A DNA stretch of 64,000 nt from Pseudomonadota bacterium. Lineage in GTDB: Bacteria > Pseudomonadota > Alphaproteobacteria > Micropepsales > Micropepsaceae. The notes under the pieces were generated by a model that was not told the DNA's origin, ran no database searches, and was given only the letters and a program-made list of their open reading frames with translations. The position numbers and the translations under genes are program-made. Numbering within the stretch: the stretch's first letter is position 1; each line of letters opens with the position of its first letter. Positions 1-8,917 of the stretch are shown one piece after another. The DNA lies in contig JACQDN010000026.1 in the NCBI GenBank assembly GCA_016201105.1, forward strand, positions 62,001 through 126,000, read 5' to 3'.

Positions 1-184
1 GAAGGTAGCCGCGACCCTGCCATGGCGCGGTCCCGAGATGAACGATGAGCCAAGCAATGGGAAGCGCCACAGCGCTCGCAGCCGTGCCGGGCGCGGGAAA
101 GACGCTGCCCAACCCAAACACGGTCGCGATCTGCTTGGCGATTTTGGAATGTCTCGTGTTGTCATTCCCGATGTCGGACGTCAT
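1..184 (-). CDS. pgpA: Phosphatidylglycerophosphatase A, 5' part only (runs off the window)
   Basis: The first 61 residues of a PgpA-family membrane phosphatase, which removes phosphate from phosphatidylglycerophosphate to give phosphatidylglycerol at the inner membrane. The diagnostic N-terminal pattern FGLGSVFPAPGTAAS is visible at about residues 23-37, followed by the start of a hydrophobic helix. The ATG at 184-182 overlaps the ispDF stop codon in an ATGA arrangement, so the two genes are translationally coupled. The 3' end lies outside the window. The residues seen are few, but the motif is highly typical, and pgpA next to ispDF is a known alphaproteobacterial arrangement. Confidence 0.85.
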   Translation of the reverse strand, partial: MTSDIGNDNTRHSKIAKQIATVFGLGSVFPAPGTAASAVALPIAWLIVHLGTAPWQGRGYL

Positions 185-1335
185 GTGCGCGGCAAGGCGA
201 CGGTCGCCACCGCCTGCGCCACCAGGCCTTCGCGGCGGCCGGTGAACCCCATTCCTTCGGTGGTTGTCGCTTTCACGCTGACGCGGGAAACGTCGATCTT
301 GAGGATTTCCGCGATGCGGGCGCGCATGGCTTCGCGGTGCGGGGCAATCTTGGGAGATTCGCAGATCAAGGTGATGTCGCAATGCACGACATGACCGTTT
401 CGTTCCGCGATGAGCTTGGCGGCGTGTTCGACGAAGATGGACGACGATGCGTCGCGCCAGCGCTCGTCGGCCGGCGGAAAATGTTGGCCGAGATCGCCTT
501 CGCCGATGGTGCCAAGCAGAGCGTCGGTGAGCGCATGCAGGCCGGCATCGGCATCGGAATGGCCTTCCAGGCCTTCGCGGTGCGCGATCTTCACGCCACA
601 AAGCCAGACAAACTTGCCGGGCGCGAAGCGATGGGAGTCGAAACCGAAGGCAGTGCGTGTTTCGAAGCCGCCCAGAAGACTTTGCGCGGTTTCGAGATCG
701 GAAGGCGAGGTGATCTTCATGTTGGTCTCTTCGCCGTCCACCGGCGTGATGGTCAAACCTGCAAGTTCTGCCAGCGCCATATCGTCGGTCACAACCCTGC
801 CGTTGTATTCGCGATGCGCCTGCCAGATCGCGTTGAATCGGAAGCCTTGCGGCGTCTGGGCGCGCCACGTGTTTTCACGTGAGATCGTTTCCCAACGTCC
901 CAAACTCGCGTTGCGCTTGAGCGTGTCGGAAACCGGCAGCAGCGGAATTGCCGCGTCCGCGCCGGATTCCAGCGCGGCGACAACACGGTCGACCAGGGAC
1001 TGCGACGTGAGCGGTCGCGCGGCGTCGTGGATGAGCACAAAGTCCGGCTTGTGCGCGGAAAGCGCTTCCAATCCGTGCATCACCGAATGCTGGCGCGTAC
1101 CGCCACCGCCCAGCGCAGGTAATACCTTCAGGCCCTTGACCGCCTCGGCATAGAGTTCGCGATCGCTGGAAGCGATGACGACTTGCGAGACCGCGATGTC
1201 GCTCCTGCTCGTGAAAACTTCCACGGCGCGGCGCAACACGGATTTGCCCATCAGTTCGCGATACTGTTTGGGAACAGAACCGCCCATGCGTTCGCCGCGG
1301 CCGGCAGCAACGATCAGGGCGGCAATCCTCGACAT
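181..1335 (-). CDS. ispDF: Bifunctional IspD/IspF isoprenoid biosynthesis enzyme
   Basis: A fusion of two enzymes of the MEP (non-mevalonate) isoprenoid pathway. The N-terminal half, to about residue 222, is the MEP cytidylyltransferase IspD: the CTP-binding loop AAGRGERMG lies at residues 10-18 and PKQY at 22-25. The C-terminal half, from about residue 225, is the MECDP synthase IspF, with the metal-binding FGFDSHRF and GHSDADAGLH segments. The 384-residue length matches other IspDF fusions, which are common in alphaproteobacteria. The fusion skips IspE, the step that lies between the two activities. The gene ends in an ATGA overlap with pgpA. Confidence 0.97.
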   Translation of the reverse strand: MSRIAALIVAAGRGERMGGSVPKQYRELMGKSVLRRAVEVFTSRSDIAVSQVVIASSDRELYAEAVKGLKVLPALGGGGTRQHSVMHGLEALSAHKPDFVLIHDAARPLTSQSLVDRVVAALESGADAAIPLLPVSDTLKRNASLGRWETISRENTWRAQTPQGFRFNAIWQAHREYNGRVVTDDMALAELAGLTITPVDGEETNMKITSPSDLETAQSLLGGFETRTAFGFDSHRFAPGKFVWLCGVKIAHREGLEGHSDADAGLHALTDALLGTIGEGDLGQHFPPADERWRDASSSIFVEHAAKLIAERNGHVVHCDITLICESPKIAPHREAMRARIAEILKIDVSRVSVKATTTEGMGFTGRREGLVAQAVATVALPRT

Positions 1336-1412
1336 GGAAAGACCCTAAACTCCACACACGGCTGAACCAACCATCGAAACAGGCTCTGGTCGTGAGCAAG
1401 ATCGATCGGCGA

Positions 1413-2396
1413 TCAATCGCACTCCACCGTGCATGGCGGCGGTCCCCAGCCCGGCGGCGGGACTTCCGGTGGCGGATTGTTCGGCGGAGGCGGTGGAGGC
1501 GGCAGGACAAAAGGCGGGAAATTCGGTACGCCCGGCGGATTATTGTTTCCACCCGGTGGGAACGACGGTGGCCCGCTGGGACCTTGGTCGTTGCCATGCG
1601 GAACAGGGCCTGTCGGTGGTGGCGGTGGAGGCGGCGGGGGAAGGTTGTTGCAGGCCGTGACCGCCACGACGTTCACCGGTTGCGTGCAGGGCGATTTGAC
1701 ACCGACACCCGGAAACAACTCGTCAACCGGATCGGTCCACACGTCCGCGTCTCGATGCTTGTCGATCAGATCTTCGTTGTTGTCGTCGAAGTAGATGTTG
1801 ACGCCGATCCAAAAGCCGGTCTGATCCTTCGAACCGAGGCGGCCCTCGGCAAACGGCGCCAATTGCGCGAATTCGAACGGCAGCAAATATTCACCGCCGA
1901 AGGCGAATGCATCTTTGCCGCGCGTGCGGCGATGGCCGATAAAGGTGCGGATATCCGGATCGGGATAGTAAGCGGCGTTCACGATATCGAAGAAGTTCGA
2001 CTTGATATCGCCGCCTTCGTAACCGCCGGTGCCTTCAAAGTTCCAATTCTTCAAACCGTAGAACGCGCCCTGTAGCCCAACACGTTCTGTTTCGATTCCG
2101 CCCGACCAGCGCGTGAAATTTCCGGTGCCACCAAACAGGCCGAGAGTCTTGTCGCGCCAATAGAGATGTGCGCCGATCGAGAACACATCCTGATGATCGA
2201 GATAGCCCAACAAACCGTCGAATTGCAGTCCCAGATGCGGGGCGAGTCGGAAATTGTACGTGCCCGAAGCGGTGTTGGTGCTGTTGCTGGCAACTTCGCC
2301 GCTGGCAGGGGCGAGCTTGCCGCCGGCCATGGCAGGGCCTGCTGTCGCGGCAAGCACGGCGAGAGAGGCCCCCAAAAACAGCCAACGCTTAGACAT
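1413..2396 (-). CDS. Secreted or outer-membrane protein with polyproline C-terminus
   Basis: No family recognised. A clear signal peptide ends near AMA at about residue 24. Residues 30-210 are rich in alternating aromatic and glycine residues (YNFRLAPHLGLQFDGLLGY, WIGVNIYF), which suggests outer-membrane beta strands. There is a CTQPVNVVAVTAC segment near residues 237-249. From about residue 253 to the end (327) the chain is almost entirely proline, glycine and asparagine, with uninterrupted runs of seven or more prolines, and closes with CTVEC. The long proline runs imply dependence on elongation factor P. The gene lies 77 bp upstream of ispDF on the same strand and is divergent from ntrB. 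Function unknown. Confidence 0.7.
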   Translation of the reverse strand: MSKRWLFLGASLAVLAATAGPAMAGGKLAPASGEVASNSTNTASGTYNFRLAPHLGLQFDGLLGYLDHQDVFSIGAHLYWRDKTLGLFGGTGNFTRWSGGIETERVGLQGAFYGLKNWNFEGTGGYEGGDIKSNFFDIVNAAYYPDPDIRTFIGHRRTRGKDAFAFGGEYLLPFEFAQLAPFAEGRLGSKDQTGFWIGVNIYFDDNNEDLIDKHRDADVWTDPVDELFPGVGVKSPCTQPVNVVAVTACNNLPPPPPPPPPTGPVPHGNDQGPSGPPSFPPGGNNNPPGVPNFPPFVLPPPPPPPNNPPPEVPPPGWGPPPCTVECD

Positions 2397-2486
2397 AACT
2401 CCCCCGCAAGCTTGGACGCTCAGGCCCCAGCCATCGCTCTTAAGTCCGCGAACGTCAAGGGTTTTTGCCGATAGACCGTCAGAGGG

Positions 2487-2514
2487 TTGCCAACCTGTGT
2501 GCCTCGTTTATAGT
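2487..2514 (+). promoter_or_regulatory. Sigma70-like promoter for ntrBC
   Basis: TTGCCA at 2487-2492 and TATAGT at 2509-2514 are separated by 16 bases. Each hexamer matches five of six consensus bases. Transcription would start near 2521, giving a leader of about 24 bases before the ntrB ATG at 2545. This is the best-scoring promoter by eye in the intergenic space between the divergent secreted-protein gene and ntrB. Confidence 0.45.
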
Positions 2515-2544
2515 CATTTATGAGGCTGCCTAATCTATAGGCAA

Positions 2545-3645
2545 ATGGTCCAGTTCGACTCTCCAGTGCAACTTCACGCCGAAGCGGCTCAAATAGCTGC
2601 GGCTTTGCCGATGCCGGTCCTTTTGGTGGGACCGGACAATCGCATCCTCTTCGTGAATCCCGCAGGCGAACAATTTTTTGCGACGGGAGCGGAGTTGCTC
2701 GGCCGTCAGAATTTTCATGACGTGGTGCCGTTCGGCAGTCCGCTGATTCAACTTCTGATTCAGGCACGCGAACGCAATGCGACGGTCGGCGAGCGCGACG
2801 TCGATCTTTCGACGCCGCGCCACGGTGAACGAATCGCCGATGTGACGGTCACTCCGGTGCCCGAACCCGAGGGCGGGCTGATCGTCACGTTGCAAGAGCG
2901 CGGTCTCGCGCAACGACTCGACCGTCAACTGCTGCACCGGGGCGCGGTGCGCTCGCTGCACGGCATGGCCGCGGTGTTGGCGCATGAAATCAAGAACCCG
3001 CTCGCCGGCATTCGCGGCGCTGCGCAATTGCTGGAAGAGGCCGTGCCTCCGGGCGAGCGCGGACTCACCCAACTCATCTGCCAGGAATCCGACCGCATCC
3101 GCGATCTGATCGACCGCATGGAAGCGTTTGGCGACACGCGCGCTTTCCCCAGAAATCCCGTCAACATCCACGAGGTGCTCGATCGCGTGCGCAAGGTCGC
3201 GCAGACCAGCTTCGCCCGCAACGTGACGTTCAGCGAAACTTTCGATCCGTCATTGCCGGCGGTGCTGGGCGATCGCGACCAGCTCATCCAGGTGTTCATG
3301 AACCTGGTGCGCAATGCGAGCGACGCCGTTCCGGAAAACGGCGGCGAAATCATCCTGACGACGGGCTATCGACCCGGCGTGCGCATGAGCGCGAGCACTG
3401 CGGCAGGGCGCTTGAGTCTGCCGCTGGAAGTAACGGTGCGGGACAACGGTCCAGGCGTGCGCCCCGATCTCATGCCGTACATCTTCGATCCTTTCGTGAC
3501 GACCAAGCCCGGCGGCTCGGGTCTGGGACTCGCCCTTGTCGCCAAGATCATCGGCGATCACGGCGGCGTCATCGAATGCGATTCCGTTCCAAGAAAGACC
3601 GTGTTCCGTGTGCTTTTGCCCAAAGCGGGCGAAAAGGAGAGGTAG
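2545..3645 (+). CDS. ntrB: Nitrogen regulation sensor histidine kinase NtrB
   Basis: Cytoplasmic sensor kinase/phosphatase for NtrC; in well-studied bacteria it responds to the PII protein and hence nitrogen status. The sequence shows an N-terminal PAS domain (about residues 15-115), a dimerisation/phosphoacceptor helix with AHEIKNPL and the predicted phospho-histidine at residue 147, then an HATPase domain with N-box VRNASDAV, DNGPG and GGSGLGLAL motifs. No membrane segments, as expected for NtrB. The length of 366 fits the family. ntrC begins at the base after the stop. In many alphaproteobacteria dusB precedes ntrB; here a divergent secreted-protein gene does instead. Confidence 0.95.
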   Translation: MVQFDSPVQLHAEAAQIAAALPMPVLLVGPDNRILFVNPAGEQFFATGAELLGRQNFHDVVPFGSPLIQLLIQARERNATVGERDVDLSTPRHGERIADVTVTPVPEPEGGLIVTLQERGLAQRLDRQLLHRGAVRSLHGMAAVLAHEIKNPLAGIRGAAQLLEEAVPPGERGLTQLICQESDRIRDLIDRMEAFGDTRAFPRNPVNIHEVLDRVRKVAQTSFARNVTFSETFDPSLPAVLGDRDQLIQVFMNLVRNASDAVPENGGEIILTTGYRPGVRMSASTAAGRLSLPLEVTVRDNGPGVRPDLMPYIFDPFVTTKPGGSGLGLALVAKIIGDHGGVIECDSVPRKTVFRVLLPKAGEKER

Positions 3646-5097
3646 ATGCCGGCAGGAACCATCCTCATCGCCGACGACGACGCAGCCATCCGCACAGTTT
3701 TGAATCAAGCGCTGGGGCGCGCCGGCTACGACGTGCGCACGACGGGCACCGCGGCGGGGCTGTGGCGCTGGGTTTCCGCCGGCGATGGCAATCTGGTGAT
3801 CACCGACGTCGTGCTGCCGGACGAGAGCGGGTTCGATCTAATTCCGCGCATCAAGCGCGCACGGCCCGATCTGCCGGTGGTCGTGATGAGCGCCCAGAAC
3901 ACTATCCTCACCGCGATCACCGCGGCCGAGCGCGGCGCCTTCGACTACCTGCCCAAACCGTTCGACTTGAAGGAATTGACAGCACTGGTGCAACGCGCGC
4001 TCGCAAGTCCGCAAGCCAAACGCGAAGCACAAAGCCAACCCGAACATGGAGAAGATCGTCTTCCGCTCATCGGCCGCTCACCGGCGATGCAGGACATCTA
4101 TCGCATCATCGCGCGGCTGACGCAGGCCGATTTGACCGTGATGATCATGGGCGAGAGCGGTACCGGCAAAGAACTTGTCGCGCGCGCCCTGCACGACTAC
4201 GGCAGACGGCGCAGCGGACCTTTCGTGGCCGTGAACATGGCGGCGATCCCCAAAGAACTCGTGGAAAGCGAATTGTTCGGGCATGAGCGCGGCGCCTTCA
4301 CGGGCGCCACCAACCGGGGCGTCGGACGTTTCGAGCAAGCCGAAGGCGGCACGCTCTTTCTCGACGAAATCGGCGACATGCCGCTGGAAGCGCAGACGCG
4401 GTTGCTGCGCGTGCTGCAGCAGGGCGAATATACCACTGTGGGCGGACGCGTGCCGATCAAGACCGATGTGCGCATTATCGCCGCGACCAATCGCGATCTG
4501 CGCCAGCTCATCCAGCAAGGGCTGTTCCGCGAAGATCTCTACTACCGGCTCAATGTCGTGCCGCTTCGTCTTCCGGCGCTTCGCGAACGCGTCGAAGACA
4601 TTCCCGATCTGGTGCGCCATTTCCTGCGCAAAGCGGAAGAAGAGGGTCTGCCGCCCAAGCATCTGGACGTTGAAGCGCTCGACTTGCTCAAGCGTTATCG
4701 CTGGCCCGGCAATGTGCGCGAATTGGAAAACCTCGTGCGCCGGCTCGCGGTGCTGCATTCTGGCGAAACGATTCCCGCGTCCGCGATCGCAGCAGAGCTG
4801 AAAGAGCCGGTGAGGCCGATCGAATCTCTGGACGCAGGGGATTCCGATAGCCTCTCCGCTGCCATCGAACTCCACCTGACACGCTATTTCGCAGCCCAGG
4901 GCGACAAGCTTCCGCCAGCCGGGCTGTACGACCGCATAGTCCAGGAAGTGGAACGGCCGCTGATCTCGATCTGCCTGGGGGCAACGCGGGGCAACCAGAT
5001 CCGCGCTGCGCACCTGCTGGGTCTGAACCGCAATACCTTGAGGAAAAAGATCAGGGATCTGGGGCTCGAAGTGATCCGCGGGCTCAAGATCGACTAG
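3646..5097 (+). CDS. ntrC: Nitrogen regulation response regulator NtrC (sigma54 activator)
   Basis: Transcription activator for nitrogen-limitation genes. The receiver domain has acidic residues in IADDD (residues 8-12) and the phosphoacceptor D54 in [10 protein letters not shown]. The AAA+ domain carries Walker A GESGTGKE from residue 169 and an intact GAFTGA loop at residues 216-221, which contacts sigma54. The Fis-type helix-turn-helix is at the C-terminus ([20 protein letters not shown]). The length of 483 is normal. It starts immediately after the ntrB stop codon, so the two form one transcription unit. Confidence 0.96.
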   Translation: MPAGTILIADDDAAIRTVLNQALGRAGYDVRTTGTAAGLWRWVSAGDGNLVITDVVLPDESGFDLIPRIKRARPDLPVVVMSAQNTILTAITAAERGAFDYLPKPFDLKELTALVQRALASPQAKREAQSQPEHGEDRLPLIGRSPAMQDIYRIIARLTQADLTVMIMGESGTGKELVARALHDYGRRRSGPFVAVNMAAIPKELVESELFGHERGAFTGATNRGVGRFEQAEGGTLFLDEIGDMPLEAQTRLLRVLQQGEYTTVGGRVPIKTDVRIIAATNRDLRQLIQQGLFREDLYYRLNVVPLRLPALRERVEDIPDLVRHFLRKAEEEGLPPKHLDVEALDLLKRYRWPGNVRELENLVRRLAVLHSGETIPASAIAAELKEPVRPIESLDAGDSDSLSAAIELHLTRYFAAQGDKLPPAGLYDRIVQEVERPLISICLGATRGNQIRAAHLLGLNRNTLRKKIRDLGLEVIRGLKID

Positions 5098-5163
5098 CGA
5101 ACTCGCAAACCCGAATCATCCGCTCAGCTTTTAACTCTGTTGCGTTTTTGCAGCGCGGCATTC

Positions 5164-5191
5164 TTGCAACATGCTGTGACATCGCTACACT
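5164..5191 (+). promoter_or_regulatory. Possible promoter for ntrYX
   Basis: TTGCAA at 5164-5169 and TACACT at 5186-5191, 16 bases apart, in the 145-bp gap between ntrC and ntrY. The gap suggests that ntrYX has its own promoter in addition to read-through from ntrBC. Support is only the hexamer match and position. Confidence 0.3.
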
Positions 5192-5242
5192 CCGCCCGCT
5201 TTCCGAATTCCTTCCGAGACTTAGCAGGGGCGACGGGCCTGA

Positions 5243-7498
5243 ATGGCGACAACCGACGTAGTGCCCGATGGAGTGGACGCGCCGACGCGGCGTGGCCTGC
5301 TGGGCCTACTTCAGGTGATGTCCCGCCCGTCGTTGCTGGCGTTCGCTGTCGGCATTGTCTCCTTCGCGGTAGCGGCCTTCACCTTTGCGGCCGTCACTGG
5401 GGTCGTCCCCTTTAGGTTGAACAAGCCGACGTTCATTGCCCTGATGCTGCTCAATGGCGGCCTCATTCTGACGCTCGCCGGGTTGATCGCATGGCGTCTG
5501 TTGCGGCTTTGGCGTGAGCGCCTCGCGGGCATGGCGGGCGCGCGGTTGCATGTGCGTTTTGTGGTGATGTTTGCGGCCATCACCCTGGTGCCCGCCATTC
5601 TGGTCGCCGTCTTTGCTGCCGTGACACTGAATCTCGGCATCGAAGCTTGGTTCTCTTCGCGCGTGAAAGATGCGCTCGGCAGCGCGGTCAACGTGGCCCA
5701 CCGTTTCGAAAAGAGTCAGGAAGATCTAATCGTGGCCGACGTCTACCAGATCGCGAACGGCATCGAACGCGATCCACAAATTTTTGCAGACGGCCATGTC
5801 GACGAGGCCCTTCTATTTACCAAGCTCGCGACCATGACGAAGGACCGCGGTCTGCAGGCGTCATATATTCTGGATTCCAGCGGTCAGATCCTGGGCAGCA
5901 CCAAGCAGCGCTCCTTGCCGGATCAAAAGCCGCCCAGCGCGGACGCTCTCGAGCAGGTGGCCCACGGAAAGGTCATCATCGATGCGAGTTCGAAGATCGG
6001 CGTGGTGCGGGCGCTGATTCATTTGCAGGCGCTGAAGGACGCCAACCTGCTGGTGGTGCGCGCGATCGATCCCGCGGTGCTGGGCTACTATCAACGAACG
6101 ATGAGTGCGGTTGAGGAATACAACCACCTCGACGAAAGCCGATCCGACATCCAACGGATATTCGTCGAGTTGTATGCCGTGGTCTTGGCGTTGATCCTGC
6201 TGTCGGCGATCTGGCTCGGACTTTGGGCCGCCAACACAATGGTGCGGCCGATTTCACGACTCATCGGAGCGGCCGAACGCGTCTCCGGCGGCGATCTTAA
6301 ATCGCAAGTGCCCGTCGAACGCGACGACGATGAGATCGGAACGTTGGGCCGCGCCTTCAACCGCATGATGGCCGAGCTCGATGCCCAACGCAGCGACTTG
6401 ATCGATGCGAGCCGCCAGATCGACATCCGCCGCCGCTTCACCGAAGCAGTGCTCTCAGGCGTCAGTGCCGGCGTCATCGGCCTCGACGGCGACGGCAATA
6501 TCACGATCGTCAACCGTGCCGCCGCACGCCTTTTGAACGTGGCGCCGGAAGAAGTGGAAGGCCACCATTATTCCGAAGCGGTGCCGGAATTGGGCGCGCT
6601 CATCCGCAAGGCCATTGCGGAACCTGTCAGCCGCGCCAGCGGCGAGGCCAGCGTCAAACGTGGTGGCAAGACACGCACATTGAGCGTGCAGGTGGACAGT
6701 GAAAAGGGTGATGTCGGTTTCGTGGTGACGTTCGACGACATCACCGATCTCGTCTCCGCGCAACGCACCGCCGCCTGGGCCGATGTGGCGCGACGCATCG
6801 CGCACGAGATCAAAAATCCGCTGACGCCGATTCAACTCTCCGCCGAACGCTTGAAGCGCAAATATGGCCGCGAGGTCGTCACAGATCCCGAGATCTTCGA
6901 GCAATGCACCGACACCATCATTCGCCAGGTCGGCGATATCGGGCGCATGGTCGACGAATTTTCGTCTTTCGCCCGCATGCCGGCGCCGATGATGAAGCGC
7001 GAACACGTCCAGGATTTGGTGCAGCAGGCCGTGTTCCTGCAGCGCGTGGCCAATCCGGCGATCGCTTTTGAAACCAAGTCGCCGCCCGAGCCGGTCTATG
7101 CCGAATGCGATGGGCGGCTGGTGTCGCAAGCGCTTACCAACGTGCTCAAGAATGCGACGGAAGCGATTGCTGCGCGCGAGGCCACCGGCGACGAGACACC
7201 GGGGCGCATCGCCATCGCGCTTGAAAGCCGGGACGATCGCCTCACGATCAGGATCGCCGACAACGGAATCGGGCTTCCTGCGGAGCACCGCCATCGCCTG
7301 ACGGAACCTTACGTGACGACACGGGCCAAAGGCACGGGTCTTGGCCTGGCCATCGTGCGCAAGATTTTCGAAGATCACGGCGGCGACATTGCGCTGTCCG
7401 ACCTGGGTGAAGACGAACGGGGGGCGGAAGTGCGCCTGACATTTCCCATTAAGCAAAAACCGGTGCGTGACGCACAACATGTGGGGGTAGGGGTATGA
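5243..7498 (+). CDS. ntrY: Membrane sensor histidine kinase NtrY
   Basis: Inner-membrane sensor kinase partnered with NtrX; in other alphaproteobacteria the pair affects nitrogen metabolism, redox response and envelope functions. Three hydrophobic segments lie within about residues 25-130, a periplasmic region follows, and a further membrane helix sits near residues 310-335. Then come HAMP (about 335-385), PAS (about 400-500), the phosphoacceptor helix with RRIAHEIKNPLTP and predicted H521, and an ATPase domain with NVLKNATEAI, DNGIGLP and GTGLGLAI. The length of 751 is usual. It overlaps ntrX by four bases (ATGA). Confidence 0.95.
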   Translation: MATTDVVPDGVDAPTRRGLLGLLQVMSRPSLLAFAVGIVSFAVAAFTFAAVTGVVPFRLNKPTFIALMLLNGGLILTLAGLIAWRLLRLWRERLAGMAGARLHVRFVVMFAAITLVPAILVAVFAAVTLNLGIEAWFSSRVKDALGSAVNVAHRFEKSQEDLIVADVYQIANGIERDPQIFADGHVDEALLFTKLATMTKDRGLQASYILDSSGQILGSTKQRSLPDQKPPSADALEQVAHGKVIIDASSKIGVVRALIHLQALKDANLLVVRAIDPAVLGYYQRTMSAVEEYNHLDESRSDIQRIFVELYAVVLALILLSAIWLGLWAANTMVRPISRLIGAAERVSGGDLKSQVPVERDDDEIGTLGRAFNRMMAELDAQRSDLIDASRQIDIRRRFTEAVLSGVSAGVIGLDGDGNITIVNRAAARLLNVAPEEVEGHHYSEAVPELGALIRKAIAEPVSRASGEASVKRGGKTRTLSVQVDSEKGDVGFVVTFDDITDLVSAQRTAAWADVARRIAHEIKNPLTPIQLSAERLKRKYGREVVTDPEIFEQCTDTIIRQVGDIGRMVDEFSSFARMPAPMMKREHVQDLVQQAVFLQRVANPAIAFETKSPPEPVYAECDGRLVSQALTNVLKNATEAIAAREATGDETPGRIAIALESRDDRLTIRIADNGIGLPAEHRHRLTEPYVTTRAKGTGLGLAIVRKIFEDHGGDIALSDLGEDERGAEVRLTFPIKQKPVRDAQHVGVGV

Positions 7499-8907
7499 GT
7501 AAAAACGGTTCGCTGATGGCGCCTGAAATCCTCGTCGTTGACGACGAGGAGGATATTCGCGAGTTGATCTCCGGGATTCTGCGCGACGAAGGCTTCGACA
7601 CGCGCACGGCCGGCGACAGCGATGGAGCGATCGCGGCGGTGCGCGCGAGACGGCCGCAAATCGTCGTACTCGACATCTGGCTGCAGGGCAGCAAGCTCGA
7701 CGGGATTCAGATCCTGGACATCATGAAGCGCGAGCATCCTGAAATGCCTGTGGTGATGATCAGCGGTCACGGCACAATCGAAACCGCGGTCGCCTCCATC
7801 CGCAAAGGCGCTTACGACTTCATCGAAAAGCCCTTCAAGGCGGATCGGCTCATTCATGTCGTGGGCCGCGCATTGGAATCGGCGCGGTTGAAGCGCGAAG
7901 TGGCAGAGCTTCGCTTGAAGGCCGGCGATGAAACCGAACTGGTCGGCGCTTCGTCGGCCATGTCGCAGCTGCGCCAAACCATCGACAAGGTGTCGCCGAC
8001 GGGAAGCCGCATCCTCATCACGGGGCCTTCCGGCTCGGGTAAGGAAATCGTCGCGCGCATGATTCATGCCCGTTCGCGCCGCGCCGGCAATGCTTTCGTG
8101 GCCGTCAATTGCGCGACCATGGACCCCGCCCATCTTGAAGCGGAATTGTTCGGCGAGGAAACCAACGAAGGCCCGCGCAAGATCGGCCTGCTGGAACTTG
8201 CGCATAATGGCACGCTCTATCTCGACGAAGTGGCCGACATGCCTACGGAAACGCAGGGCAAGATTCTGCGTGTGCTGGTGGAACAGACTTTCCAGCGCGT
8301 CGGCGGTTCGATCCGGGTGCAAGTGGATGTGCGCGTGATTTCGTCCACCACCCGTGATTTGCGCGCGCAGATCGCAGGCAGCGTGTTCCGCGAAGATCTC
8401 TATCATCGCCTCAACGTGGTGCCGGTGCGCGTGCCGTCATTGGCCGAACGGCGCGACGATATTCCAATGCTGGTGACGCATTTCATGAAACGCCTTTCGG
8501 CGACCTGCGGTCTTCCGGTCCGCGATGTGGGCGACGATGCGATGGCCGTGCTGCAGGCCCATAGCTGGCCCGGCAATGTGCGTCAGTTGCGCAACATCGT
8601 GGAGCGGCTGCTGATCCTGGCGACCGACGACGCCGCGCAGGCGATTTCCGCCGATCTCCTGCCCGCCGACTTGGGCGGCAACTCGCACTGGAACAACGGC
8701 GGCAAGAGCGATCTGGTGATCTCGCTGCCGTTGCGCGAAGCGCGCGAAATCTTCGAGCGCGAATATCTGGTGGCGCAGATCAACCGCTTCGGCGGCAATA
8801 TCTCGCGTACGTCGGCATTCATCGGCATGGAGCGCTCGGCGCTGCACCGCAAGCTGAAATCGCTGGGCGTGGGTCCGACCGGACGCGAACAGACGTTTAA
8901 CGCCTGA
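7495..8907 (+). CDS. ntrX: Response regulator NtrX (NtrC family, without GAFTGA)
   Basis: Partner response regulator of NtrY. The receiver domain begins ILVVDDEEDIREL, with predicted phosphoacceptor D60 in VVLDIWL. The AAA+ domain has a Walker A-like GPSGSGKE and a LYLDEVADM Walker B segment, but the stretch after ELFGEE reads TNEGPRKIG, where sigma54 activators have GAFTGA. This loss implies that it does not remodel sigma54 holoenzyme and acts in another way, as reported for several alphaproteobacterial NtrX proteins. The C-terminus has a Fis-like helix-turn-helix (NISRTSAFIGMERSALHRKLKSL). The start overlaps the ntrY stop. Confidence 0.94.
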   Translation: MSKNGSLMAPEILVVDDEEDIRELISGILRDEGFDTRTAGDSDGAIAAVRARRPQIVVLDIWLQGSKLDGIQILDIMKREHPEMPVVMISGHGTIETAVASIRKGAYDFIEKPFKADRLIHVVGRALESARLKREVAELRLKAGDETELVGASSAMSQLRQTIDKVSPTGSRILITGPSGSGKEIVARMIHARSRRAGNAFVAVNCATMDPAHLEAELFGEETNEGPRKIGLLELAHNGTLYLDEVADMPTETQGKILRVLVEQTFQRVGGSIRVQVDVRVISSTTRDLRAQIAGSVFREDLYHRLNVVPVRVPSLAERRDDIPMLVTHFMKRLSATCGLPVRDVGDDAMAVLQAHSWPGNVRQLRNIVERLLILATDDAAQAISADLLPADLGGNSHWNNGGKSDLVISLPLREAREIFEREYLVAQINRFGGNISRTSAFIGMERSALHRKLKSLGVGPTGREQTFNA

Positions 8908-8917
8908 TGAGCAACCC

